64,000 bases of DNA from positions 1 to 64,000 of the forward strand of contig CAYPXY010000023.1 of assembly GCA_964414815.1 (NCBI GenBank), in the 5' to 3' direction. Source of the stretch: Mariniblastus sp964414815 (GTDB taxonomy: Bacteria > Planctomycetota > Planctomycetia > Pirellulales > Pirellulaceae). Under the pieces are notes generated by a model. It searched no databases. It saw only the letters and a list, made by a program, of their open reading frames with translations, and was not told where the DNA came from. Of this stretch, positions 1-7,304 are shown piece after piece (the stretch's first letter is position 1; every line of letters begins with the position of its first letter). The position numbers and the translations under genes were made by a program.

Positions 1-94
1 GCAGGTTGACTACAGAGACTGCACCGAGCCGTCGCGCCTGCGCCGACCCTTTCTGTACCTTTTAGCTTCAACCGGGAGTCAACCTGCTTTTTTT
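1..94 (+). terminator. Possible terminator-like inverted repeat at the window edge
   Basis: An 11-bp perfect inverted repeat (GCAGGTTGACT at 1-11, its complement at 77-87) is followed by seven T. The loop is about 65 nt, longer than usual, and holds the head of a dispersed repeat. It could be an intrinsic terminator of a gene left of the window or part of the repeat itself. Confidence 0.35.
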
Positions 95-142
95 ATGATC
101 GTTGTAAACGGATGGCGGTCGGCTTCGGCTTGCGGCTAAACG
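28..142 (+). repeat. Partial copy of the dispersed TIR element (head and tail only)
   Basis: The segment starts with CCGTCGCGCCTGCGCCGACC-like sequence and ends with GGCTTCGGCTTGCGGCTAAAC. The same head and tail, about 115 bp apart, occur inside the full elements at 5569-5816 (opposite strand) and 35911-36167. The half with the GGGAGTTGCCG inverted repeat is missing here, so this is a shortened copy. No protein is encoded. Confidence 0.55.
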
Positions 143-167
143 TTCTTGCACCCCGTGAACACCTACG

Positions 168-199
168 AAAAAACGCTGCCCTCTCAAGAACAGCGTTTT
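168..199 (-). terminator. Intrinsic terminator of the Gly/His-rich protein gene
   Basis: Read on the minus strand, AAAACGCTG and CAGCGTTTT form a 9-bp stem around a 12-nt loop, running into a T tract. It lies about 30 bp after the stop codon of the minus-strand gene at 231-542. Confidence 0.65.
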
Positions 200-230
200 G
201 ATCTAGCATCTCGATTTCAGCAATCGAACT

Positions 231-542
231 CTACCAGCGGCATCCCGGACGATAGCCGCCGCCCCAGCCGCCGCCGTGATAGTAACCGCCGCCGTGGTGA
301 TGATGATGTCCACCATGAAAATGTCCCCCGTAGACCGGGCGATAAACTGGAACCGGACGATAGTAACCTCCGCCCCAGCCACCGCCGCCCCATCCGGGAG
401 CGCCCCAGCCGCCATTTCCAATTCCGATCGAGATGCCGCCACCTCGACCCCATGAACCATACGAAAAACTTTGAGCTTGCGATTCGGATGCGGCAACGCC
501 CATCACGCAAACAGCGACCAAAAGTACTGCAAATTGTTTCAT
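231..542 (-). CDS. Small secreted Gly/Tyr/His-rich protein
   Basis: A 103-residue protein. An export signal comes first (MKQFAVLLVAVCVMGVAASE, probable cleavage after the following SQAQ). The mature part is low complexity: Gly/Trp runs such as GGWGAPGWGGGGWGGG, then Pro/Tyr/Val stretches and a GGHFHGGHHHHHGGG block. The start was set at the inner ATG because AAGGAG lies 7 nt before it and the signal peptide begins there; the longer reading frame has no export signal at its N-terminus. The composition suggests a surface or periplasmic protein, possibly metal-binding through the His cluster, but there is no enzyme motif. The tail resembles that of the glycine-zipper protein at 63115-63780 (PVPVYRP and His runs). 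A terminator follows at 168-199. Confidence 0.75.
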   Translation of the reverse strand: MKQFAVLLVAVCVMGVAASESQAQSFSYGSWGRGGGISIGIGNGGWGAPGWGGGGWGGGYYRPVPVYRPVYGGHFHGGHHHHHGGGYYHGGGWGGGYRPGCRW

Positions 543-886
543 TTCTTTCTCCTTCGTGAAAAGTGGAAACACAAACTGTTTTAACACACCGCTTTGGAAA
601 TCACCGACAGCATCACCCAAAGTGCAAGCTGATCGGTGATAGCAGTCTTTATCGCAACCTGCGTGCCATCACCGGCCTATTTCTGCTTTTCGAATGATTG
701 GTAAATCTGGAGAAGCTTTGAGGCAGGAGAACCGGCAAAACAGAATTTTGTTATTGGCTTGCTCAACTCACAAAGTGCATCCGTATGACCACAGACGTTG
801 TCAATTCGATGACGAAGGTGCAGCAGTATCCTTGGGTTTGCAAACGGAGTACAATGAGAATCATCGCACAAAGCTTGGAGAACTCT
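543..886. other. Intergenic stretch without a supported gene
   Basis: It holds the upstream region of the minus-strand Gly-rich gene. Two overlapping frames of 75-78 codons on opposite strands have no family resemblance or ribosome-binding site. No convincing RNA or repeat was seen. Confidence 0.5.
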
Positions 887-1027
887 ATGAATCAAATCCG
901 AACCTCGATTCACGACGGTAGAATTGATGTTGCCGCGCCCGACTATCTCCCCGATGGCAGCGAAGTCATCGTCGTTGTGCTATCCGTTCCTGGATTGAGC
1001 GTCGAGAACTGGGAATTGCCTGACTGA
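887..1027 (+). pseudogene. Truncated antitoxin-like protein
   Basis: A 46-codon frame opening MNQIRTSIHDGRIDVAAPDY and continuing LPDGSEVIVVVL. This matches in pattern the N-terminus of the antitoxin-like protein at 60320-60658 (MTTIHTIVHNGRIEFDAP...IPEGSAVEI): both have I-x-T-x-x-x-x-GRI-x-x-x-AP-x-x-x-P-x-GS-x-V. This N-terminal domain is known from small planctomycete and cyanobacterial antitoxins that precede PIN or other toxins. Here the frame stops only about 15 residues after the domain and no toxin follows; the next gene starts 9 bp later and is unrelated. The ATG at 887 was preferred over one at 785 because the family motif starts there. It is probably a decayed antitoxin, though a short functional DNA-binding protein cannot be excluded. 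Confidence 0.5.
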
Positions 1028-1036
1028 CAACCCTCT

Positions 1037-2077
1037 ATGCTTACTCAACCTCAGCAAGACCTCCCCCCCGGCCAGCAACTGGTTGCTGCTGGCAAGTGGC
1101 CCATCATTGGTGAACGTGAGCCAGCGAGTATTAACCCTCAATGGGCGCTCAAGATTTCAGGTCGTGTCGAGCAGCCGATCACATTTTCTCTTGAACAGCT
1201 TCAAGCACTCCCGCAAAAGCGGCAGATCATCGACATTCATTGCGTCACGCGTTGGTCAAAACTGGGCGTTGAATTTGAAGGAGTTCCTGTTGCTGACTTG
1301 TTGGACATCGTCAGAACAGGCAGCGACGCCAAGTTTGTTTCCTTCATCTCGCATTCGGCTCGCAAACACTCGACCTCGCTACCACTGGACGATGTCGTTC
1401 GCCATCAAACATTGATTGCCCTCAAAGCCGATGGTCAGCCCATCTCACTCGATCACGGGGGGCCCATCCGCAACATCGTTCCCGGCAAGTACTTTTATAA
1501 GAGCGTCAAATGGTTGAACGAAATGGAACTGTTGGAACAGGATCGACTGGGCTATTGGGAAGCCGAATCTGGATATCACAACGGTGCCGATCCGTGGCGG
1601 GAACAACGATATATCGCTTCCTCGATCGATCGCCGTGAAGCCGCCAAGCTGATCGAATCCCGAAACTTCTCCGATCAGGACTTGTTGAGCATCGCTGCCA
1701 ACAACCGCGACCTGCGAGGGCTCGATGCCCGGCGAGCCAAATTGCGAAACGCTGATTTCTCACGAGCAGACCTGCGGGAGGCCAACTTCAGCAACGCCAA
1801 TCTATCCAACGCGAATCTTCAATGCGCCGACGTTCGCGGAGCCAACTTTTCAGGCGCGGATCTGGAGGGAGCCAATTTCAGCGGCGCCGATTTGCGGGGC
1901 GCGAACCTACTCGGAACTTCCCTGATCGGAGGTACGTTTTTCGATCCGGCGTTGGGTGTTCAAGGAGAAGCCCAATGGGATGCTCAAACCCGGATTTCGC
2001 AAACGGAGATTTCAGTACTCTTCCCGCTGCAACTCGACTTTGTAATGAAACAGGGAAAAAAACACGGCCTGTTTTAA
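1037..2077 (+). CDS. Molybdopterin-dependent oxidoreductase domain fused to pentapeptide repeats
   Basis: A 346-residue protein of two parts. Residues about 20-190 look like the sulfite-oxidase/YedY-type molybdopterin-binding domain: ISGRVEQPITFSLEQLQALP, then DIHCVTRWSKLGVEFEGV with Cys69 in the position of the molybdenum-ligating cysteine, and the conserved DHGGPIRNIVPG and YFYKSVKWL segments. Residues about 225-300 are pentapeptide repeats (A-[DN]-[LF]-x-x), for example ADFSRADLREANFSNANLSN, which fold as a right-handed beta-helix. There is no Tat or Sec signal, unlike most YedY-type proteins, so a cytoplasmic location is likely. It stands alone, 9 bp after a decayed antitoxin fragment and before a PLP enzyme. 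The substrate is unknown; the fusion itself is the unusual feature. Confidence 0.75.
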   Translation: MLTQPQQDLPPGQQLVAAGKWPIIGEREPASINPQWALKISGRVEQPITFSLEQLQALPQKRQIIDIHCVTRWSKLGVEFEGVPVADLLDIVRTGSDAKFVSFISHSARKHSTSLPLDDVVRHQTLIALKADGQPISLDHGGPIRNIVPGKYFYKSVKWLNEMELLEQDRLGYWEAESGYHNGADPWREQRYIASSIDRREAAKLIESRNFSDQDLLSIAANNRDLRGLDARRAKLRNADFSRADLREANFSNANLSNANLQCADVRGANFSGADLEGANFSGADLRGANLLGTSLIGGTFFDPALGVQGEAQWDAQTRISQTEISVLFPLQLDFVMKQGKKHGLF

Positions 2078-2168
2078 CCACCATGTCCGCTTTCAACAAT
2101 CGGGCCGCCGAACCATAATGGGTTCCTGTTTACACCCCAATCAAGCGACTGCGACACGGAGAACATTG

Positions 2169-3944
2169 ATGTTGACCACAGATGGAAAAGCCCAGTTTGA
2201 GCAAATGAAAAAGCTATCGCCGCAACGAAATTCGACGACGGCGACCACACTGGACGAACTGGTCGAGCAACAACTCCATTACTTTGGAATCGATTCAAAA
2301 TCCGACTACGGCAAAACGCTTGAGCGGCTGGTTCGCCGCATGTACGAATCGCAGAACGACGTCGAACATCTCTGGCAATTGACCATCGACTCGATGCGAA
2401 CGCTGCATCAATCCGACCGCATTCAGCGATTCAACGCCAAACGATTCCTGTCATTTCAATTGGCCAAGGTGTTGGACACACTTCAGAACCCAGCCCGCGC
2501 CAGCTATCAGGCGCTCGGCTACAGCAATGAAACCGTCGGTGCCAAAGGCCCTTATCCCGTCTTTGACAACATCACCGCGCTCTTTTCGGCAACACCGATC
2601 ATTACCCGAACCGCCACCTACATTTACGCCTGCGCCGAGTGGATCGAAGACGCCTTCCACGGCAAGGAGTTGATGCTGGAAATTTATTCACGGTTACTCA
2701 ATCCGACCAGCGTTTGTCTTGCCAACCACATCGTTGACGTTGAAGCTGGCCCGTACGCCGATCAATACATGGCGTGGAACTTCAACAGTGGCATGGCAGC
2801 CATCGACTCCGCGCTTTCGCATCTGCTTGGCCGCGACGACATCCTGATTAAGTCGCGAAACATTTACGGTGGTGCGCATCAGTTGATCCTTGACTGGTTC
2901 GCCAAGCCCGGTAATCTCGATGTTGCGGTTGAAACATTCGATGGCGATTCGCAACAGGACTTTGAACGATGTCTGGAACATGTCAAAACAAAATATGCCG
3001 AGCGTCTTGCCGCCGGACGCAAGATTTACGTCTACCTCGAATCGCCTTCGAATCCGCAAGGTTATGTGCTCGACGTCCCCGGCATCTGCAAGGCGGCACA
3101 TCGTCACGACGTCATGGTGATGCTCGACGCCACGGTTGGCACTCCGTTTCTCTATCGTCCGCTACAGCGCGATGATCCCGCCGAGCGACCAGACTTTGTG
3201 ATCCACAGCTACACGAAGGACCTCAGCGGACACGGCAGCGTTATCGCCGGTTGTGTGATCGGAAAAAATCTCGAAATGTTTATCCCCAAGGGCCAAACGA
3301 TCAACGGCAAGAGCTGGGATCAAACGATGTTCTGGAACGTGTACTACGTCAAAGGAGCGTTCCTCAATGCAGACGCTGCGTTTGAAGTCATTCAAGGCAT
3401 GAAAACGTTGGGCCTGAGAATGCTTCGCAAATGTATCAACACACAAATTCTCGCCAAGTTCCTCAACTCTCATCCGGCCATCGAAGTGCAATGCAACGCA
3501 ATCCCCTCCAGCCCGAACTATGCGGCTCGGCAGAAGTACATGTATCTTGGCCTGCCCGCTCCGCTATTTACTTTCAACATGGGAACACTCCCGCGAGAAG
3601 TATTTCAGCGATTTTTTGACTCGCTTTCGCCGACGTTTGGAAAAATGATCAGTCTCGGCCAATCAAACACAATCATCAGTTGTCCGGCATTGACAACTCA
3701 CAGCGAATTGGACACCGAAGCATTGGCCGCCGCCGGGTTGACGCCGACAACGATTCGCGTCGCCGTCGGAGACGAAGCGCCAATGGACTTGATTCGGCAT
3801 CTGGTTTACAGCGCCCAGTCGACCATCGAACAAGTCGTTCCCGGTTTTTCCGATCAGTTTTTGACGGAGGAACAAACGCGAGAAATGATTCGCGAAACCT
3901 ATATCGCGTCCCATCGAGCCTACGTGGATTCGGAACTGGGATAG
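2169..3944 (+). CDS. PLP-dependent Cys/Met-metabolism-type enzyme with long N-terminal extension
   Basis: About 592 residues, roughly 200 more than cystathionine gamma-lyase or O-acetylhomoserine sulfhydrylase. The PLP core is recognisable: FNSGMAAIDSALSHLL (cofactor phosphate region), YLESPSNPQGYVLDVPGICK, MLDATVGTPF (Asp stacking the pyridine nitrogen) and HSYTKDLSGHGSVIAG with the Schiff-base lysine at about residue 350. This places it in the Cys/Met-metabolism fold, probably acting on sulfur amino acids or a related C-S or C-O bond; the substrate is not deducible. The N-terminal 150 residues have no motif I know. I chose the ATG at 2169, with GGAGA 8 nt upstream, over one at 2118 in the same frame. 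A long perfect inverted repeat (3990-4062) follows. Confidence 0.75.
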   Translation: MLTTDGKAQFEQMKKLSPQRNSTTATTLDELVEQQLHYFGIDSKSDYGKTLERLVRRMYESQNDVEHLWQLTIDSMRTLHQSDRIQRFNAKRFLSFQLAKVLDTLQNPARASYQALGYSNETVGAKGPYPVFDNITALFSATPIITRTATYIYACAEWIEDAFHGKELMLEIYSRLLNPTSVCLANHIVDVEAGPYADQYMAWNFNSGMAAIDSALSHLLGRDDILIKSRNIYGGAHQLILDWFAKPGNLDVAVETFDGDSQQDFERCLEHVKTKYAERLAAGRKIYVYLESPSNPQGYVLDVPGICKAAHRHDVMVMLDATVGTPFLYRPLQRDDPAERPDFVIHSYTKDLSGHGSVIAGCVIGKNLEMFIPKGQTINGKSWDQTMFWNVYYVKGAFLNADAAFEVIQGMKTLGLRMLRKCINTQILAKFLNSHPAIEVQCNAIPSSPNYAARQKYMYLGLPAPLFTFNMGTLPREVFQRFFDSLSPTFGKMISLGQSNTIISCPALTTHSELDTEALAAAGLTPTTIRVAVGDEAPMDLIRHLVYSAQSTIEQVVPGFSDQFLTEEQTREMIRETYIASHRAYVDSELG

Positions 3945-3989
3945 TCCTTTTTTTGTAACCGTTCACAGGCTCACTCCAAGAAAAAACGG

Positions 3990-4062
3990 AACACTCATCA
4001 TCGCTAATCAACACTAATATTGTTGCCGGATAGATTAGTGTTGATTAGCGATGATGAGTGTT
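3990..4062. repeat. 29-bp perfect inverted repeat
   Basis: AACACTCATCATCGCTAATC... at 3990-4018 is exactly complementary to 4034-4062, with a 15-nt loop. It lies between the PLP enzyme and exonuclease III. The flanks carry GTAACCGTTCAC (3956) and CTCGTGAACGGATAC (about 4089), in inverted orientation, the same words that flank the TIR element at 5569-5816. A related sequence, GCTAATCACCGCTGATCAACACTAAT, occurs at about 10710. It could act as a terminator, but no T tract follows. Confidence 0.7.
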
Positions 4063-4139
4063 TAACTGCTTTTCAAGGAACTTGCTGCTGTTGCAACTGC
4101 TCGTGAACGGATACGCTTTTTTGAAACGAATCAAATTGC

Positions 4140-4907
4140 ATGAAACGACTTTATAGCTGGAACGTCAATGGCCTGCGGGCCGCACACAAGAAAGGGTTTC
4201 TCGATTGGATCGAGGCAACTCAGCCCGATGTCATTGGATTGCAGGAAACCAAGTGCCATCCGCAACAACTCCCCAAGGAACTGGAGTCCGTTGCGGGCTA
4301 CCATTGCTACTGGGCGTCTGCCACTCGCAAAGGCTACAGCGGCGTCGCACTTTTTTCCAAGACCAAGCCAAAATCCGTCAACATCGGGCTGGGGGTCGAT
4401 GACTACGATTGCGAGGGCCGAACGATCATCGCCGAGTACCCGGATTTCGTTTTGATCACAGCCTACTTTCCCAACGGCAGCCGCGATCATAAACGTGTTC
4501 CGTTCAAGATGAAGTACTACGCCACGTTCCTTGACTATTGCAACCGCCTCCGAGCCGAAGGCAAGTCCATTATTTTTTGCGGCGACGTGAACACGGCTCA
4601 TCGCGAAATTGACCTCGCTCGCCCCAAACAAAATGTGAAGACCACCGGTTTTCTACCAGAAGAACGTGCGTGGATCGATGAAGTGGTCGCCGAAGGCTAT
4701 GTCGACACCTTTCGTCATCTGTATCCCGAACAAACCGACGCGTATACGTGGTGGTCCAACATTGGCGGTGCAAGATCCAGAAACGTCGGCTGGCGGATTG
4801 ATTATTTCTTTACCAGTTCTGATCTGACACCTCGCATCGCCAACGCAGAAATCCACACGGATGTTTTTGGTTCAGACCATTGTCCGGTTAGCTTAACGCT
4901 CGATTAA
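4140..4907 (+). CDS. xth: Exodeoxyribonuclease III (AP endonuclease)
   Basis: A 255-residue member of the exonuclease III/AP endonuclease family, which cuts DNA at abasic sites and removes 3' blocking groups in base-excision repair. The family motifs are all present: SWNVNGLRA, LQETKC (metal-binding Glu), YSGVALFSK, GDVNTAHREIDLARPK (catalytic Asp and Asn), WRIDYFFTS and the C-terminal SDHCPVSLTL with the Asp-His pair. The length is normal. It starts with ATG and has no clear ribosome-binding site. Its 3' end meets the minus-strand TetR gene tail to tail, and the two stop codons share the same TTAA (4-bp overlap). It stands alone rather than in an operon. Confidence 0.93.
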   Translation: MKRLYSWNVNGLRAAHKKGFLDWIEATQPDVIGLQETKCHPQQLPKELESVAGYHCYWASATRKGYSGVALFSKTKPKSVNIGLGVDDYDCEGRTIIAEYPDFVLITAYFPNGSRDHKRVPFKMKYYATFLDYCNRLRAEGKSIIFCGDVNTAHREIDLARPKQNVKTTGFLPEERAWIDEVVAEGYVDTFRHLYPEQTDAYTWWSNIGGARSRNVGWRIDYFFTSSDLTPRIANAEIHTDVFGSDHCPVSLTLD

Positions 4908-5524
4908 CGCTTCCCGTACCGCGCCAGAAACATTACGACGGCGTCCTCGACGATTCGCTTTCGCTCCGCTCTGGACGGAATCGGGGCCCCTGCGACCACT
5001 TGAGGCCAAACGACAAACGATTCAAGCATCGACAGGAATCGACGCTCCACTTGCTTGCCTTTGAGTGGTGGCAGCTTGCCCGCACGAACCGCCGACTTCA
5101 GGAGGGTGTTCAATTCCTTCTCGAACAACTTTGAACCGCCGAACATCTCATCTGCCAGTTCCGGTGACTGCAACAACCTTGCCAAAATCATGCGCCCGAG
5201 CTTGCGAAACTCCGCTTGGCAAAAGAAATCAACGACACGAGTGCCAAATTGGATCAACTGGCTGTCGATCGACTTACCCTCCGTGTTTTCAATTTCTGCT
5301 GCTTTGCGACACTGCTCTTTCAGTCCATCCACGATCGCAATAAACAGTTCATCCTTGCTGTTAAAGTGCCGGTACACAGTACGTTTTGACACTTTTGCAG
5401 TGGCGGCGATATCGTCCATACTGACGCGATCAAAACAACATTGAGAGAAAAGCTCCACCGCAGCTGCAAGAACAGCGGCACGCTTACGATCCGTTAGCTT
5501 TTCAGGTTGTTCTTGATTAGTCAT
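4904..5524 (-). CDS. TetR family transcriptional regulator
   Basis: About 206 residues. The N-terminal helix-turn-helix is typical of TetR/AcrR proteins: VSMDDIAATAKVSKRTVYRH followed by FNSKDELF. The C-terminal two thirds are helical and variable, as expected for a ligand-binding domain. The gene is divergent from the RND efflux pair (5925-10667), so it is likely the local repressor of that pump, as AcrR is for AcrAB; this is inference from position. The start was set at MTNQEQ (5524); a second ATG lies six codons upstream. A 248-bp mobile-looking repeat sits between the regulator and the pump genes, so the operator may lie close to either start. The 3' end overlaps xth by 4 bp. Confidence 0.85.
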   Translation of the reverse strand: MTNQEQPEKLTDRKRAAVLAAAVELFSQCCFDRVSMDDIAATAKVSKRTVYRHFNSKDELFIAIVDGLKEQCRKAAEIENTEGKSIDSQLIQFGTRVVDFFCQAEFRKLGRMILARLLQSPELADEMFGGSKLFEKELNTLLKSAVRAGKLPPLKGKQVERRFLSMLESFVVWPQVVAGAPIPSRAERKRIVEDAVVMFLARYGKR

Positions 5525-5568
5525 ATGGGGAAAACAGGACACAAAATTTCGACGTAACCGTTCAAATC

Positions 5569-5816
5569 GTTTAGCCGCAAGCCGAAGCCGACTGCAAGCG
5601 GTTTCCAGCTACCTTAGGTAGCCCGATCGGCCAATGATTGATGCAGGAAAATCGGAAGGTGGTCGGCGCAGGCGCGACGGCATGGTGCCGCCTCCGTAAA
5701 CTACCTGCCTCCCAATAAAATACCCGTAACCCGGCGCGCCTTTGGGGGTTGCTGACGGAGCAATTTGAGTATTGTAGTACATTTTGGCAGCAACCCCCGA
5801 CGGCTTGCGGCTAAAC
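5569..5816. mobile_element. 248-bp MITE-like element with 16-bp terminal inverted repeats
   Basis: The element starts with GTTTAGCCGCAAGCCG and ends with its exact complement CGGCTTGCGGCTAAAC. It has no coding capacity. One half holds the GTCGGCGCAGGCGCGACGG word; the other (5736-5816) is an 81-bp segment bounded by the inverted pair GGGGTTGCTG/CAGCAACCCC. A second copy with the same order of parts, in opposite orientation, is at 35911-36167. Flanks show inverted GTAACCGTTCA/TGAACGGTTA, so the symmetrical unit may extend 15-20 bp on each side. No clear target-site duplication was found. Confidence 0.65.
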
Positions 5817-5924
5817 GGATCTATTTCTCGTGAACGGTTATATTTCGACTAGACAACCACCTGTCAAAAAAGTAAACTTAGTAGTCTACTTATTAAATTT
5901 AACTCCTGTACCCGTTGCTGTCAA

Positions 5925-7277
5925 ATGATCGGTCGATCAAATCCCCCCATTCAAACCTGCATGCGATCGGTTCCCTTGGCTGCCTTCGCCGCTCGAAATT
6001 CAGCCTGGCCAGTCGCGATTATCCTGTTGACCGTCATGGTAGGGCTTCCTGGCTGCCGCAAGCAGGACGATCCCTCCCGCGCCGCCGCGCTCCAGGCTCC
6101 ACCGCCGCCCGAAGTCGACTGGGCGCTGGCTCGGATTGAACCGATTCAGGACTTTCGTGAATACACTGGCCGAACCGCCGCGTTCAACGCCGTTGAAGTT
6201 CGCGCCCGCGTCGGTGGCTACTTGCGGCAAAGTCCTCAGTCAACTCAGTCGGAGCGATTTGATGCGACGTCCGGAACGGGGTCCGCAACGAAAAAAACAA
6301 CCACCTACCCGATTTCAACTTCTTCGAGCCAAGGGAGCGATTCTGATGATGTTATCGTGACGGCAAAAGAAGGCGATTTCATTCAAAAGGGAACGCTGCT
6401 GTTTCAGATCGACCGTGAACCCTACGAGTTGGCTCTTCGCCAAGCGGAAGGCAGCCTGGCCGCAGCCAGAGCCCAGGCCAAACGCTTTGAAAGCGATCTC
6501 GAACGGGCGGATCGACTTCGGGGCTCCAACGCGATCACGCAGGCCGAATACGATCAGGCGTTGGCGACGCTCGCCGAAGTTGATGGCCGCATCAAAAACC
6601 TCGAAGCCACCATCGACCGAGCTAAACTGGATTTGCAATTTACGCGTGTCGTCGCGCCCATCGATGGACTGCTTGGCAGCACCTATGTAACCAATGGCAA
6701 CCTGATCACGGCTGATCAGACCGTCCTCACGACGATCGTGTCCATCGAGCCGATTTATGTCTGGTTTGATGTCGATGAACATTCGCTGCTTGATTACCGC
6801 GAGCGAATCCGCAAAGGTGCCGTCAAAAGTTCTCGCGATGAACCGATTGAAATTCGCATGCAACTGGCCAATGAGAAGGACTTTCCTCATACGGGAGTGA
6901 TCGACTTCGTAGACAACACAACCAGCTCACAGACGGGGAACACACGAATTCGGGCTGTATTCGCGAATAGGAATCGCGAGTTATCTCCCGGACTATTCGC
7001 ACGAATCCTCAGCCCTTTTTCTGATCAATATGACGCCGTACTGGTTCCTACCAAAGCGATCTCCATGGACCAGCAAGGCCGGTTCGTGTTTGAAGTGATA
7101 GACAACCAAGTGGTCCGGAGAAGCGTCACGCTCGGCGAAATCCACGGCGATTCCACCGTCGTCAAAATAGGCCTCAACGGCGGCGAAACGATCATCGTCA
7201 GCGGACTGCAGAAAGTACGCCCCGGCGCGGAAGTAAAACTGTCCGCACCCAAGCCGGAAACAAAAACCGATAACTGA
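5925..7277 (+). CDS. RND efflux periplasmic adaptor (membrane fusion) lipoprotein
   Basis: About 450 residues of the AcrA/MexA type, linking an inner-membrane RND pump to an outer-membrane channel. A signal sequence ends in the lipobox VGLPGC, so the mature protein is lipid-anchored. Then come the barrel/lipoyl part (FREYTGRTAAFNAVEVRARV and GDFIQKGTLLFQIDREPYEL), a coiled-coil hairpin (LRQAEGSLAAARAQAKRFES), the second lipoyl half (VVAPIDGLLGSTYVTNGNLI) and the beta-barrel (IEPIYVWFDVDEHSLL). A Ser/Thr-rich insert of about 35 residues lies in the first lipoyl lobe. A second start codon at 5961 would give a shorter n-region and is equally possible. The pump gene follows after 27 bp. No TolC-type gene is in this cluster; the nearest candidate is at 43150-46140. 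Confidence 0.88.
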   Translation: MIGRSNPPIQTCMRSVPLAAFAARNSAWPVAIILLTVMVGLPGCRKQDDPSRAAALQAPPPPEVDWALARIEPIQDFREYTGRTAAFNAVEVRARVGGYLRQSPQSTQSERFDATSGTGSATKKTTTYPISTSSSQGSDSDDVIVTAKEGDFIQKGTLLFQIDREPYELALRQAEGSLAAARAQAKRFESDLERADRLRGSNAITQAEYDQALATLAEVDGRIKNLEATIDRAKLDLQFTRVVAPIDGLLGSTYVTNGNLITADQTVLTTIVSIEPIYVWFDVDEHSLLDYRERIRKGAVKSSRDEPIEIRMQLANEKDFPHTGVIDFVDNTTSSQTGNTRIRAVFANRNRELSPGLFARILSPFSDQYDAVLVPTKAISMDQQGRFVFEVIDNQVVRRSVTLGEIHGDSTVVKIGLNGGETIIVSGLQKVRPGAEVKLSAPKPETKTDN

Positions 7278-7304
7278 CCTCTGACCTCTGATCTCTGACA
7301 ACCT

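Noticed and set aside
694..921. Opposed small frames at 677-921
   Set aside because: They overlap each other on both strands without motif or start signal.
7281..7300. Short direct repeats CTGACCTCTGA before the RND permease as an operator
   Set aside because: They lie between two coupled genes of one operon, so an operator there is unlikely; probably simple-sequence noise.
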